A stretch of DNA of 64,000 nt from Bacillota bacterium (GTDB lineage: Bacteria > Bacillota > Clostridia > Lachnospirales > Lachnospiraceae): the NCBI GenBank assembly GCA_023386815.1, contig JAEWIZ010000005.1, positions 1 to 64,000 of the forward strand, read 5' to 3'. Made by a program: the position numbers and the translations under genes. Under the pieces are notes generated by a model. That model had not been told where the DNA came from. It was given only the letters and a program-made list of their open reading frames with translations, and did no database searches. The first letter of the stretch is position 1, and every line of letters starts with the position of its first letter. This document shows, one piece after another, positions 8,183 to 17,139 of this stretch.

Positions 8183-8310
8183 AAATTACTACACTCCTTT
8201 ACTTTTCGTTAAAATGATAAATAAGATTGTCAAAACTTATGCCATTTAAAACTGAGTGTGCTACGCTAGTGGTAATCTTTGGTGAACAAAATGTCATGTA
8301 GAAAATAATT

Positions 8311-8320
8311 TAAGCGCTTA
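8311..8320. promoter_or_regulatory. Cre-like palindrome in the pfp leader
   Basis: TAAGCGCTTA is a perfect palindrome sharing the AAGCGCTT core of CcpA (cre) sites, although the outer TG/CA pair is missing. It lies about 25 bp downstream of the predicted pfp start point, where binding would block transcription. A similar core lies upstream of carD at 48766. Confidence 0.3.
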
Positions 8321-8349
8321 TAGGTTGTCTAAATTGCCTATTGATAGGT

Positions 8350-8379
8350 ATTGTACCACATTCTTAGCGTCAATGTAAA
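8350..8379 (-). promoter_or_regulatory. Probable pfp promoter
   Basis: On the minus strand TTTACA (8374-8379) and TACAAT (8350-8355) are separated by 18 bp, about 170 bp upstream of the pfp start. The 8183-8550 gap otherwise holds only this promoter, the cre-like site and the divergent promoter at 8491. Confidence 0.5.
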
Positions 8380-8490
8380 TATTTGCATGAAAATTATTCC
8401 AGTTTAGAAATAGTTACACAACTGTTACAATTGTTTTAATGATATTTGATATAATTTAAATGAAACGTAAGAAATTAATCGGACTTTTTG

Positions 8491-8499
8491 TGCTATAAT
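8491..8499 (+). promoter_or_regulatory. Extended -10 promoter of the deacetylase gene
   Basis: TGCTATAAT (8491-8499) is a perfect extended -10 element 52 bp upstream of the start codon. Confidence 0.5.
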
Positions 8500-8550
8500 T
8501 CGATATAGAGTAACTAATTGTAGAATAGTATAACAGAAGAGGGACTTGAG

Positions 8551-10074
8551 ATGGGTGGAGTTAAGAAGGAACGAAACAAGGAGAAAAAGCGGTCAGGAAA
8601 ATGGATGATTATAGTAGGTGGGGTAATAATTATTGTACTATTATTACTTGGTTCCTACTGGCTGCTTTATGACCGTTGGGGAATAGGCATTGGTGGTGAG
8701 AAATCGGAACAGGCATTTCAACCGGTCTCGGGGAGCGGGGAGGCAGATCCGGTGGAAGTACCAACGAAGGACACGCAGGCTGAAACGGCTCCAGTAGACT
8801 CAGCGTCGGAGGCACCTCAAGGCGAAACATCGGAAACAACTTCAGGAGGTACATCTCATGAAACAAAGGAAGAGAATGAAAATACAGATGCGAGTGTGGA
8901 CAATAAAAGCGCCGAGAGGCAAGAGTTAATGTCACAGGCAGAAAGATTGGCATTGGGTTATGATTATGAGGGTGCCCTTCGGATAATTAAAAATTACATA
9001 GGTAACGCAGAGGATGCCCAGTATGAGGATTTGTCAGAAGCCTATCATAGATTAGAAAAGGAAAAGGACTCTTTAGTGTTATACGGTGGGGAGTATACTT
9101 CCATTACACAAATTAACCATATATTTTTCCACTCCCTGGTTGCGGACAACTCTAAGGCCTTTGATGGGGATAGAAAAAGCAAAGGTTATAACATGTATAT
9201 GACTACCATTTCCGAGTTTAATAAAATTCTTGCTGCCATGTATCAGGACGGCTATGTTCTGGTCAGGATGGCTGACTTAGTAAAGCTGGAGACCTTAGAT
9301 GATGGAACGACGAGATACGAGGAAAATCAGATTTATTTAAGACCAGGGAAAAAACCCTTTGTGCTCTCGCAGGATGATGTGAATTATTATAGCTATATGG
9401 ATGGAGATGGTTTTGCAACCAGAATAGTCATCGATAAGAATGGCAAACCGACTTGTGAAATGGTACAAGCGGATGGTTCAACCATAACAGGTGCTTTTGA
9501 TATTATACCAATACTAGATGCTTTCATCGAGGAACATCCGGATTTCTCCTATCAAGGGGCCAGAGGACTTTTGGCTATTACCGGTTATGAAGGTGTTCTG
9601 GGCTATCGTACGAATCAGGAAGATTCACCAACCTATGAACAAGATAAGGCTGCTGTAACTGAAGTTGCAAGGGTTTTAAAGGAGGAAGGCTGGGAGTTTT
9701 CTTCCCATAGCTGGGGTCACAAGAATATGACTGAGGTTTCTGTTGATACTTTAATAAGAGATACCGACAGATGGTTGAAGGAAGTAGCTCCCTTAATTGG
9801 AGAAACCGATATCTATGTATTCCCCTTTGGGAATGATATAGAAAATACAATAGGTAACTATAGCAATGAGAAGTATAAGTATCTAAAGAGACAGGGATTT
9901 AACGTCTTTGTGGGTGTTTATAAAGAACCCTGGATGCAAATTAAGAAGGACTATGTCAGAATGAATCGAAGACCGTTGGATGGTCAAGCAATGCTGCAAT
10001 TTCCTGAAAGGCTGCAGGATTTATTTGATGCAAAGGACATCCTGGATCCACAACGTCCATTAAGAAACTGGTAA
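8551..10074 (+). CDS. Membrane-anchored polysaccharide deacetylase-like protein
   Basis: The 507-residue protein begins with a basic cytoplasmic stretch and one membrane segment (residues about 19-40), then a Ser/Thr/Glu-rich linker of some 80 residues, a short helical segment and a C-terminal carbohydrate-esterase-4-like (NodB) domain from about residue 190. The LSQDDV segment (near 273) stands at the place of the metal-binding Asp-Asp motif and SHSWGHKNM (near 388) supplies the His-x3-His motif. The first motif departs from the usual TFDDG. Likely targets are cell-wall or exopolysaccharide N-acetyl or O-acetyl groups outside the cell; this is inferred from the fold and anchor. The GerMN lipoprotein gene follows 118 bp later. 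Confidence 0.8.
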   Translation: MGGVKKERNKEKKRSGKWMIIVGGVIIIVLLLLGSYWLLYDRWGIGIGGEKSEQAFQPVSGSGEADPVEVPTKDTQAETAPVDSASEAPQGETSETTSGGTSHETKEENENTDASVDNKSAERQELMSQAERLALGYDYEGALRIIKNYIGNAEDAQYEDLSEAYHRLEKEKDSLVLYGGEYTSITQINHIFFHSLVADNSKAFDGDRKSKGYNMYMTTISEFNKILAAMYQDGYVLVRMADLVKLETLDDGTTRYEENQIYLRPGKKPFVLSQDDVNYYSYMDGDGFATRIVIDKNGKPTCEMVQADGSTITGAFDIIPILDAFIEEHPDFSYQGARGLLAITGYEGVLGYRTNQEDSPTYEQDKAAVTEVARVLKEEGWEFSSHSWGHKNMTEVSVDTLIRDTDRWLKEVAPLIGETDIYVFPFGNDIENTIGNYSNEKYKYLKRQGFNVFVGVYKEPWMQIKKDYVRMNRRPLDGQAMLQFPERLQDLFDAKDILDPQRPLRNW

Positions 10075-10192
10075 TCTAGGATGATTGCACTTATGAATAT
10101 TATCAATTAAAATGAATACATATGGAGCTGATCGAAGCATTAGGAGATTCGTAGCTTTATGGATACCGTTACTACGGTAGAAGGAGGTTCTT

Positions 10193-11302
10193 ATGAAGAA
10201 AAAGATTTTATTACTTAGCATTGTACTGCTACCACTCTTTTTGGGTGCTTGCAGTAAGGCGAAACAGAATGATACAAATGAGATAACACCAACGATCATT
10301 GCAGAAAGTAATATAGATACTACTCAGAATGATACGGAGACAGATGTTAAAGAAGCCTTAACGATTGATGAGTATTATCCTATGCTTGCTGATACAGAGT
10401 ATGTTTATGAAGGGCAGGGAAATGAATATGCAGCCTTTAGGCAATCTACTGATTTTTTAGATGCCGCAAATCATAGAATTCAGACGAGAACGAATAATGG
10501 AGGGACAGAGACAGTTAGGGTAATACAAATAAAAGCTGGTAAATTGGAAGTTATAAAAATAATAAATGAATGCTACTACAGGGATAATTATTTGTCAGGG
10601 ACAGCTTCAGAGGATTCGCCAGAGGTATTATTAATGGAGCCACTAGTGCAAGGAACAGAGTGGACTTTATCCGATGGAAGAAAGCGTTATATTTCCGGAG
10701 TTGATGTATCAGTAACAACTCCTTCCGGGGAATATAAGGCGATTGAGGTGACTACTGAAAACGAAGATGGTCAGTCAAAAGATTATTATGCACCTGAAAC
10801 TGGGCTGGTAAAAAGTGTATTTAAGGCTGGTGACATGGAGGTTACTTCCTCGCTGAAGACGATTAATGCAAACCAGGCCTACACTAAGATGATTGATATT
10901 TATTATCCGGATGCAGATGAGAAGATTTATCCGGAGCAAACGACTTTGACCTTCCATACAGGAGATGAGGCAAAGGATGTTCTTCAAGCTGCAATCAGCA
11001 AGAAGGCATCAAAGGACACCTATCTTCCGTTAGCAAGTATAAATACGAAGGTCAACAGCCTCTACTTAGCTGAGGATGGAACAGTAATGGTGGATTTCTC
11101 GAAGGAATTTGTCACGGATATGAATGCTGGAGCCGGATACGAATTATTAATACTACAGGGCATCACAAATACCCTGGGTAATTACTATCAAGCACAAGAT
11201 GTAATTATAACGGTGGACAATAAACCTTACGAATCAGGTCATATTATAATGGAAGAGGGAGAGGCCTTCCATGTAAATATGGATGATGTAGTAAGCCAAT
11301 AA
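10193..11302 (+). CDS. Lipoprotein with GerMN domain
   Basis: The 369-residue protein has a type II signal peptide (MKKKILLLSIVLLPLFLGAC) with the lipobox Cys at residue 20, an acidic Thr-rich spacer, a central beta-rich region and a C-terminal GerMN domain (about 245-355) containing TLPLAS-like, VDFSKEFV and ITNTLGNYYQAQDV segments. GerMN domains occur in GerM, needed for sporulation and germination in Bacillus, and in cell-envelope lipoproteins of many clostridia, so a spore or wall role is plausible but not shown. The start follows AGAAGGAGG. The gene ends at a strong terminator and may be cotranscribed with the upstream deacetylase. Confidence 0.85.
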   Translation: MKKKILLLSIVLLPLFLGACSKAKQNDTNEITPTIIAESNIDTTQNDTETDVKEALTIDEYYPMLADTEYVYEGQGNEYAAFRQSTDFLDAANHRIQTRTNNGGTETVRVIQIKAGKLEVIKIINECYYRDNYLSGTASEDSPEVLLMEPLVQGTEWTLSDGRKRYISGVDVSVTTPSGEYKAIEVTTENEDGQSKDYYAPETGLVKSVFKAGDMEVTSSLKTINANQAYTKMIDIYYPDADEKIYPEQTTLTFHTGDEAKDVLQAAISKKASKDTYLPLASINTKVNSLYLAEDGTVMVDFSKEFVTDMNAGAGYELLILQGITNTLGNYYQAQDVIITVDNKPYESGHIIMEEGEAFHVNMDDVVSQ

Positions 11303-11305
11303 TAA

Positions 11306-11352
11306 CAAGGTCATGTATCAAAGTAGTTATATGGATACATGACCTTGTTTTT
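11306..11352. terminator. Bidirectional terminator
   Basis: CAAGGTCATGTATC (11306-11319) and GATACATGACCTTG (11334-11347) form a 14-bp perfect stem followed by TTTTT, between the convergent GerMN and SDR genes. Confidence 0.85.
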
Positions 11353-11368
11353 ATGTCTACGAGGTCAC

Positions 11369-12157
11369 TTAAATTAGCTCTCTTTTAAGAACCGGGTACT
11401 TTAGGAATCGCCACATAGATTTGGCATTAGTCAGCCATACAATATGGGCATTGTTTTTGTTGTTTTTTAAAATGCGTGGGACAAAGAAGGAAGCCACTGT
11501 CTCCGGCCGATCTGCTAAGGCGTTAAAAACAAACTGAAAGCTCTTATCTTGAAGAACGGGTGATTGTGTTCCGTCCGGTGCTTTCGTAATAAAATCGGTC
11601 AACATCATACCGGGAGAGAGTCTGCCCACTTTTACCGGAGTACCATCAAGCTCTTTTGCTAAGCCTTTTGAAAAGTAGGTTAAGGCATGCTTGGTAGTTC
11701 CATAAAGGATGGTTTTCACTTGAATCATGTTATTAGAACCCAGACCTTCCATGTTCCAGATCTGTCCGCTTCCCTGTATCAACATATTTTTTGCAGCTAC
11801 TTGAGCACCATAGATGATACCGAGAATATTCGTATGAATTACAGCTTCCGTGCTAGAGGAATCTGTATCGTAGCTAAACTCATGGGGAACATTCTGTCCG
11901 GCATTATTAATCCAGATATCAACGGTGCCCCATTGTTCTTTTGCAGAGTTCCATAGGCTTTCAATATCCTTTTTGTTCTGTACATTACAGGGTACATAGT
12001 GATATTTCTTTCTGAATTCGATGAGTTCATCTTCAAGCTTAACTGGGGGAGTTGCATTTCTCCCTGAAATGGTTACATTGCAGCCCTGCTTTAAAAATTC
12101 CTTTGCCATTTCAAAGCCGATTCCGCGGGTACTACCGGTAATAACTACATTTTTCAT
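11369..12157 (-). CDS. Short-chain dehydrogenase/reductase
   Basis: The 262-residue protein is a classical SDR: NAD(P)-binding TGSTRGIGFEMA near the N-terminus, NNAG at about residue 85, and a Tyr-x3-Lys catalytic pair in YGTTKHALTYFSKGLA. The long C-terminal part with SPGMMLTDFITK is typical of the family. The substrate is unknown. The usual catalytic Ser about 13 residues before Tyr is not obvious; the region reads MEGLGSNNMIQVKTILYG, so the Ser position should be checked in alignment. I start at the ATG at 12157, nine bases after AGGAGG; an upstream ATG would include the ribosome binding site. It is divergent from cooS. Confidence 0.88.
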   Translation of the reverse strand: MKNVVITGSTRGIGFEMAKEFLKQGCNVTISGRNATPPVKLEDELIEFRKKYHYVPCNVQNKKDIESLWNSAKEQWGTVDIWINNAGQNVPHEFSYDTDSSSTEAVIHTNILGIIYGAQVAAKNMLIQGSGQIWNMEGLGSNNMIQVKTILYGTTKHALTYFSKGLAKELDGTPVKVGRLSPGMMLTDFITKAPDGTQSPVLQDKSFQFVFNALADRPETVASFFVPRILKNNKNNAHIVWLTNAKSMWRFLKYPVLKRELI

Positions 12158-12357
12158 AGCCAACCTCCTCATATCTGAATTAATTGTTAATTAATGGTAT
12201 TATATCCCATGTGAAAAGAAATTTAAATATAGAACTAGTTCAAATAAAGAATTTTTTCATTACAATATACGGCTTATTATAAGTTTTTTCAGTATTTTAT
12301 TGTAAGAACTGGACATAGTAACTAACGAGTATTGATTATCTTAGTATGGAGGTTTTT

Positions 12358-14271
12358 ATGTCTGAGCAAATATTAGAGAAACCTGTGGGACGTGTGAGTT
12401 ACCATGATTCGGTAGAAGAGATGCTTCTTCGAATCAAAGAGGATGGACTGTCGAGTGTATTTTCCAGATGGACAGAGCAGGAAAAAATCAGGTGCAGATA
12501 TTGTCTGGCAGGTTTGAGCTGTTGGCTATGTACCAATGGCCCATGCCGTATTAATGAGAAATCGGGAGCAGATAAAGGAGTCTGTGGTATAGGAAACGAT
12601 GCCATGGCTATGCGTAATATGCTGATCCGTAACATTATGGGTGCAGCTACCTATGGGCACCATGCCTATGAAGCTTTTCGCACTCTGAAAGCAACAGCAG
12701 AAGGTAAAACTCCATTTGAAATTAAGGATTTTGATAAATTAAAATGGATGTGTGAAAAACTAGGAGTGAATACAAATCAGGATGCGAATCATATGGCAGC
12801 AGAGTTGGCGGACTTATTAGACAGGGAGATGAAGATTACACCGGATGGAGATAGTCTTATGGTGGAAGCCTTCGCTCCAAAGATGAGAAAGCAGATCTGG
12901 AAGGACCTGCATCTATATCCTTCCGGTATACAGCACGAGGTTGAAAACAGTATTGCCAGCTGTTTAACGAATGTAGACGGGGATTATGTTTCACTGGCAA
13001 AGAAGGCTCTAAGACTCGGAGTATCCACCATCTACACTGCTCAGATTGGACTTGAAATGGTACAGGATATTCTATTTGGAACCCCAATGCCTCATGAAGT
13101 GAATGTGGATCTTGGAATCATGGATGGGGATTATGTTAATATTGCCTTTAATGGACATCAGCCTTGGATTGGAGTAGCTACCCTACAGAAGGCTAAGCTG
13201 CCCGAATATCAGCACAAGGCTATTCAGGCGGGAGCAAAAGGAATTCGAATTGTTGGTTCCATCGAAACAGGGCAGGAGCTTTTGCAACGCTTTGAGGTGG
13301 ATGATGTCTTTGTTGGACTCATGGGGAACTGGTTAGCAATTGAACCATTTTTAGCAACTGGCACAGTTGATGCCCTGGTTATGGAGGAGAACTGTTCCCC
13401 TCCGGATATGGATATGTATGCAGAGAAGTATCAGGTTGCCTTAGTCAGTGTCAGTACGATTATAGGTGTACCGGGTGTTGGACATGAAATGCCATACTAT
13501 CCGGCAAAAGCTGAGGAAATGGCTGAGAAATGCATCGATATTGCAATCGATAACTTCAAAAAACGGCATGGGAAGATTAAACCCTTTGTTCCAAAACACA
13601 TGTCAAAGGCAATTGCCGGTTTCTCAACAGAAGCTGTAATGAAGGCAATTGGTAATGACTTAGGCGCACTGGTGGATGTGATTGCAAAAGGCCAGATTAA
13701 GGGTGTGGTTGCCCTGGCAAACTGTTCTACCCTGCGCAATGGTCCTCAGGACTGGAATACAGTTAATCTGACTAAGCAACTGATAGCAAGGGATATTCTA
13801 GTGGTTGCCGGCGGCTGTGGTAATCATGCACTGGAGGTGGCAGGGCTCTGTAATCTGGATGCGGTGGAACAGGCTGGAGAAGGGCTGAAGGGTGTGTGTA
13901 AGGCTTTAGGAATACCTCCGGTATTAAGCTTTGGAACCTGTACGGACACGGGAAGAATTTCCATGTTGGTCACTGCCTTAGCAGACCATCTCGGAGTTGA
14001 TATTCCTGATCTTCCAATTGCTGTTACAGCACCGGAGTGGATGGAGCAAAAGGCCACCATTGATGGTTTATTCGCCGTAGCTTACGGTGCATATACTCAT
14101 TTGTCGCCCACACCCTTTATTACAGGGGCACCAAACCTTGTGAAGCTATTGACCGAGGACGTAGAAGAGCTTACAGGAGGTAAGATTGCACTGGGAGATG
14201 ATCCGGTTCAAGTGGCTGAAGGCATTGAAGCTCATATTATTACAAAGAGAAGAAAATTAGGCTTAGCATAG
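12358..14271 (+). CDS. CooS-type carbon monoxide dehydrogenase homologue, divergent active site
   Basis: The 637-residue protein aligns end to end with the catalytic subunit of anaerobic Ni-CO dehydrogenase. The N-terminal cluster block has Cys46, 49, 55, 58, 63 and 76 (CRYC, CWLC, GPCRI, GVCG). Among C-cluster ligands I find His267 (NGHQP), Cys346, Cys456, Cys487 and Cys528, plus the catalytic Lys565 in APEWMEQK. The Cys-Cys-Thr-Gly motif that normally supplies a further C-cluster Cys reads SIETG (301-305), so that ligand is missing. In the D-cluster position a Ser (54) replaces one Cys while an extra Cys49 appears. No CooC, CooF or acetyl-CoA synthase gene is adjacent. Activity may be altered or absent. 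The start at 12358 follows GGAGG. Confidence 0.85.
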   Translation: MSEQILEKPVGRVSYHDSVEEMLLRIKEDGLSSVFSRWTEQEKIRCRYCLAGLSCWLCTNGPCRINEKSGADKGVCGIGNDAMAMRNMLIRNIMGAATYGHHAYEAFRTLKATAEGKTPFEIKDFDKLKWMCEKLGVNTNQDANHMAAELADLLDREMKITPDGDSLMVEAFAPKMRKQIWKDLHLYPSGIQHEVENSIASCLTNVDGDYVSLAKKALRLGVSTIYTAQIGLEMVQDILFGTPMPHEVNVDLGIMDGDYVNIAFNGHQPWIGVATLQKAKLPEYQHKAIQAGAKGIRIVGSIETGQELLQRFEVDDVFVGLMGNWLAIEPFLATGTVDALVMEENCSPPDMDMYAEKYQVALVSVSTIIGVPGVGHEMPYYPAKAEEMAEKCIDIAIDNFKKRHGKIKPFVPKHMSKAIAGFSTEAVMKAIGNDLGALVDVIAKGQIKGVVALANCSTLRNGPQDWNTVNLTKQLIARDILVVAGGCGNHALEVAGLCNLDAVEQAGEGLKGVCKALGIPPVLSFGTCTDTGRISMLVTALADHLGVDIPDLPIAVTAPEWMEQKATIDGLFAVAYGAYTHLSPTPFITGAPNLVKLLTEDVEELTGGKIALGDDPVQVAEGIEAHIITKRRKLGLA

Positions 14272-14295
14272 AGTGTAAAATTAGGCTAAGCATAG
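14253..14295 (+). repeat. 19-bp tandem duplication spanning the cooS stop codon
   Basis: AAAATTAGGCTTAGCATAG (14253-14271) recurs as AAAATTAGGCTAAGCATAG (14277-14295) with one mismatch. The first copy holds the last codons and stop of the CooS homologue; the second lies just after it. It looks like a local replication-slippage duplication. Confidence 0.75.
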
Positions 14296-14308
14296 AAAAG
14301 TGAGGATA

Positions 14309-14346
14309 ACGCCAAGAGTTTTTACTAATTTCTTGGCGTGTTTTTC
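14309..14346 (+). terminator. Rho-independent terminator after the cooS homologue
   Basis: ACGCCAAGA (14309-14317) and TCTTGGCGT (14331-14339) form a perfect stem followed by GTTTTTC. Confidence 0.85.
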
Positions 14347-14513
14347 ATTCATGCCAACGAGACCTTATGGATGCTTCACTGTTGATTAGAAGTTGATTAA
14401 AATACCCTAATCTACTTGCTTAGGAAAGTCTATGGTGATAATATTAAATTAAGCAAATATAATCTAGAGAGCATATAATATATGCTAAGGATTAGACAGC
14501 TATGGAGGTTCAT

Positions 14514-14996
14514 ATGCTTAAATCATATAACATTCAATATACAAGTGGAAATAATCAGGATTTTGTTCGTCTGTGTCAGATGCTGGATGAAAACCTGAAT
14601 GAGCTTGTGGGCGGTGAAGCCCAAAGAAAGGAATATAATCAGTATAATAATCTGAATCATATCCATGATGTTATTTTAGTTTATGATAATGACACTCCCA
14701 TCGCTTGTGGAGCATTTAAATACTATGCAGAAGGAGTGGCTGAGGTTAAACGTGTCTTTGTTCGAAAAGAATTTCGTGGGCAGGGAATATCCAAGTTACT
14801 AATGCAGCAGATTGAAATTAAAGCCAGAATACAAGGCTATGATAGCCTGATTCTCGAGACCGGAAAACCTATGACATCGGCGATTGGGTTGTACTCTTCG
14901 ATTGGATTTCGGGTAATTGATAATTATGGTCAATATAAGAATCTTCCGTTATCTATCTGTATGCTAAAGGACATAAGAGTTGCAAAAGCTGAATGA
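14514..14996 (+). CDS. GNAT-family N-acetyltransferase
   Basis: The 160-residue protein has the GNAT fold; acetyl-CoA binding motif A is VRKEFRGQGISKLLMQQIE and motif B includes LETGKPMTSAIGLYSSIGF. Substrate unknown. The start at 14514 follows GGAGGTTCAT; an ATG four codons upstream would contain that site. The gene ends 32 bp before the NfeD gene's start, so the two may share a transcript. Confidence 0.88.
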   Translation: MLKSYNIQYTSGNNQDFVRLCQMLDENLNELVGGEAQRKEYNQYNNLNHIHDVILVYDNDTPIACGAFKYYAEGVAEVKRVFVRKEFRGQGISKLLMQQIEIKARIQGYDSLILETGKPMTSAIGLYSSIGFRVIDNYGQYKNLPLSICMLKDIRVAKAE

Positions 14997-15028
14997 ACTC
15001 ATACCATTCATCAGAAAGGAGTAGAGAA

Positions 15029-15517
15029 ATGTTTATTGATTGGTTACTGGTACTAGCAATTGGTTTATTTATCACCGGATTTATCCTGGTGGGTATCGAA
15101 ATGATTACACCGGGTCTGCATGCGCCGGGTATCTTCGGTGCGGCAAGCCTTGTAGTTGCTATTTTCCTGATTTCTGATACCTTTGTTGAAGGGGCTATCA
15201 TCACAATTATTGTACTTGTTATCCTTGCAATTATGCTTGCCGTTATTCTGAACTTTTTGTCGAGAGGAAAACTAAAATCTCCTATTATTCTTAAGGAAGA
15301 GCAGAGTAATAAGGAAGGCTATATTAGCGCGAATGATCTAAAGCATCTGCTGGGAAAGCAGGGGGTGGCGCTGACAGACTTAAGACCATCAGGCATCGGT
15401 AGTTTTGACGGATTTAATCAAGATGTAATCTCCGAAGGAAAATATATAATAAAAGATGCAAAAATAGTTGTTTTTAAGGTTCAAGGTTCAAAATTAGTAG
15501 TAAAAGAAGTGAATTAA
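15029..15517 (+). CDS. NfeD-family membrane protein
   Basis: The 162-residue protein has three to four membrane segments within residues 3-75 (GLFITGFILVGIEMITPGLH and IITIIVLVILAIMLAVIL among them) and a C-terminal beta-rich OB-fold (about 95-160: GKQGVALTDLRPSGIGSFDG). This is the short NfeD form that pairs with flotillin-like proteins to organise membrane microdomains; in B. subtilis the equivalent pair is YqeZ-FloA (YqfA). It lies 40 bp upstream of floA, which supports the pairing. I start at the ATG at 15029, seven bases after AAAGGAG. Confidence 0.88.
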   Translation: MFIDWLLVLAIGLFITGFILVGIEMITPGLHAPGIFGAASLVVAIFLISDTFVEGAIITIIVLVILAIMLAVILNFLSRGKLKSPIILKEEQSNKEGYISANDLKHLLGKQGVALTDLRPSGIGSFDGFNQDVISEGKYIIKDAKIVVFKVQGSKLVVKEVN

Positions 15518-15557
15518 GGTAATACTATAAAAAACTACATAGAAAGAAGGAAAATTT

Positions 15558-16532
15558 ATGCCAGAAATAGGTTATGTCATTCTCATTGGAATTATTTGTT
15601 TGGTAATTGTAGTGTTTTTCAGTTTTGTACCCGTTGGATTATGGATTTCATCCCTGGCTGCTAATGTTAAAGTTAGTATCTTTAATTTAGTTGGTATGAG
15701 ACTTAGACGAGTTATCCCTTCAAGAATTGTACTTCCGCTCATAAAAGCAACAAAAGCAGGACTCAACTTAAGTGTCAACCAGTTAGAGGCTCACTATCTT
15801 GCTGGAGGTAATGTGGATGGAGTAGTAAACGCATTGATTGCAGCAGAACGTGCTGATATCATTGAGCTTCCTTTTGAAAAGGCTGCGGCTATCGACCTTG
15901 CTGGTCGTGACGTGTTCGATGCAGTTAAGATGAGTGTTAACCCAAAGGTAATAGAGACACCAATGGTTTCAGCGGTAGCAAAGGATGGTATTGAGCTTTT
16001 AGTTAAAGCAAGAGTAACCGTGAGAGCAAACTTAGAGCGCCTAGTTGGTGGTGCGGGAGAACAGACAATTCTTGCAAGAATTGGTGAAGGAATTGTTACT
16101 ACGGTTGGCTCTGCCGCAAGTCATAAAGAAGTATTAGAGAACCCGGATGATATCTCAAAGAGAGTATTAAGTAAGGGGTTGGATTCCGGAACCGCATTTG
16201 AGATCCTATCCATTGATATTGCAGACGTAGATGTAGGTAGAAACATCGGAGCTCAGTTACAAACCCTGCAGGCAGAGGCGGATAAGAATATTGCCCAGGC
16301 GAAGGCTGAGGAGAGAAGAGCTATGGCGGTAGCCAGAGAGCAGGAAATGAGAGCTTATGTTGTAGAAGCAGAAGCAGAGGTACCAAAGGCCATGGCACAG
16401 GCACTCAGAGAAGGGCACCTGGGGGTTATGGATTATTATGATATGCAAAATATTAAAGCAGATACGATGATGCGAGAGAAGATCTCCGAAACCTCAAAAA
16501 AGACAATTGTTGATGATAAGAAGGATAGATAA
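15558..16532 (+). CDS. floA: Flotillin-like protein FloA
   Basis: The 324-residue protein matches FloA (UPF0365) over its full length: N-terminal membrane hairpin (residues 4-30), SPFH/PHB domain with LNLSVNQLEAHYLAGGNVDG and LIAAERADIIELPFEKAAAIDLAG, and a C-terminal Ala/Glu-rich coiled coil (AQAKAEERRAMAVAREQEM). FloA assembles membrane microdomains that scaffold signalling and secretion proteins in Firmicutes. The ATG follows AAAGAAGGA. The downstream unknown gene starts on the last base of the floA stop codon, implying translational coupling. Confidence 0.95.
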   Translation: MPEIGYVILIGIICLVIVVFFSFVPVGLWISSLAANVKVSIFNLVGMRLRRVIPSRIVLPLIKATKAGLNLSVNQLEAHYLAGGNVDGVVNALIAAERADIIELPFEKAAAIDLAGRDVFDAVKMSVNPKVIETPMVSAVAKDGIELLVKARVTVRANLERLVGGAGEQTILARIGEGIVTTVGSAASHKEVLENPDDISKRVLSKGLDSGTAFEILSIDIADVDVGRNIGAQLQTLQAEADKNIAQAKAEERRAMAVAREQEMRAYVVEAEAEVPKAMAQALREGHLGVMDYYDMQNIKADTMMREKISETSKKTIVDDKKDR

Positions 16533-16996
16533 TGGAGAATAGAAGCAGGGATACGATAGCCAGTCGAGCAGCAATCTTAAGAAATGGTGATACAGGGCTT
16601 GTGGAGAAGTTCTCTTCAACAAATTCAATCGCTGGTAGAGCAGCTATTATGGCAAATAATAATTCGAGAGCTCCAAAGCAAGCAATGAAAAAGCCTAATC
16701 AGTTGCCAGGTCAAAGTAATATGAAGAATTATGATCGTCCAATGACAGTCGGCAGTGTACTAGGAATACCTAACAGTGGAAACATTGGGGCAAGGCAGAT
16801 GGAGTTGAATTTGAAGGTATCTCCACCTCCTAGTAATTCTCCTGTTCAAAGAAAATTGGAGGTACAAAGCAGTAGTCCTTCGTTTAGCATTGAGGATACT
16901 GGCGTTATTTCCAGAGAACGTCTACAGGAAGCTATTATTTGGACAGAAATACTGGGAAAACCTGTATGCAAACGTAGAAAAAGACATCACAATTAG
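16532..16996 (+). CDS. Unknown protein translationally coupled to floA
   Basis: The 154-residue protein overlaps the floA stop by one base. It has no membrane segment or signal. The first 50 residues carry two similar short motifs (SRAAILRNGDTGLVEKF and GRAAIMANNN). The middle is a Pro/Ser/Asn-rich, probably disordered linker. The C-terminus is a compact, basic block (SRERLQEAIIWTEILGKPVCKRRKRHHN). Such an arrangement suggests an adaptor with short linear motifs at each end. I do not recognise a family; the operon suggests a role with the FloA microdomain. An unrelated spore-assembly link is equally possible. Confidence 0.7.
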   Translation: MENRSRDTIASRAAILRNGDTGLVEKFSSTNSIAGRAAIMANNNSRAPKQAMKKPNQLPGQSNMKNYDRPMTVGSVLGIPNSGNIGARQMELNLKVSPPPSNSPVQRKLEVQSSSPSFSIEDTGVISRERLQEAIIWTEILGKPVCKRRKRHHN

Positions 16997-17080
16997 GCTT
17001 GCTTTTTTCAGCAATGCCTCACAAGGTAAAAGAACCTAGTATTACAATTGATCAGTTAAAATATTAAATAGTTTATGAGA

Positions 17081-17109
17081 TGAGGTTGCCGGCTTTGCTG
17101 ACAACCTCA
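17081..17109 (+). promoter_or_regulatory. Hairpin upstream of the first ABC transporter
   Basis: TGAGGTTG (17081-17088) and CAACCTCA (17102-17109) form an 8-bp perfect stem 30 bp before the start codon, without a U-run. It could be an mRNA structure or an operator. Confidence 0.4.
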
Positions 17110-17139
17110 CTGTGAATTTTACAAGGAGTAGAATAACGA

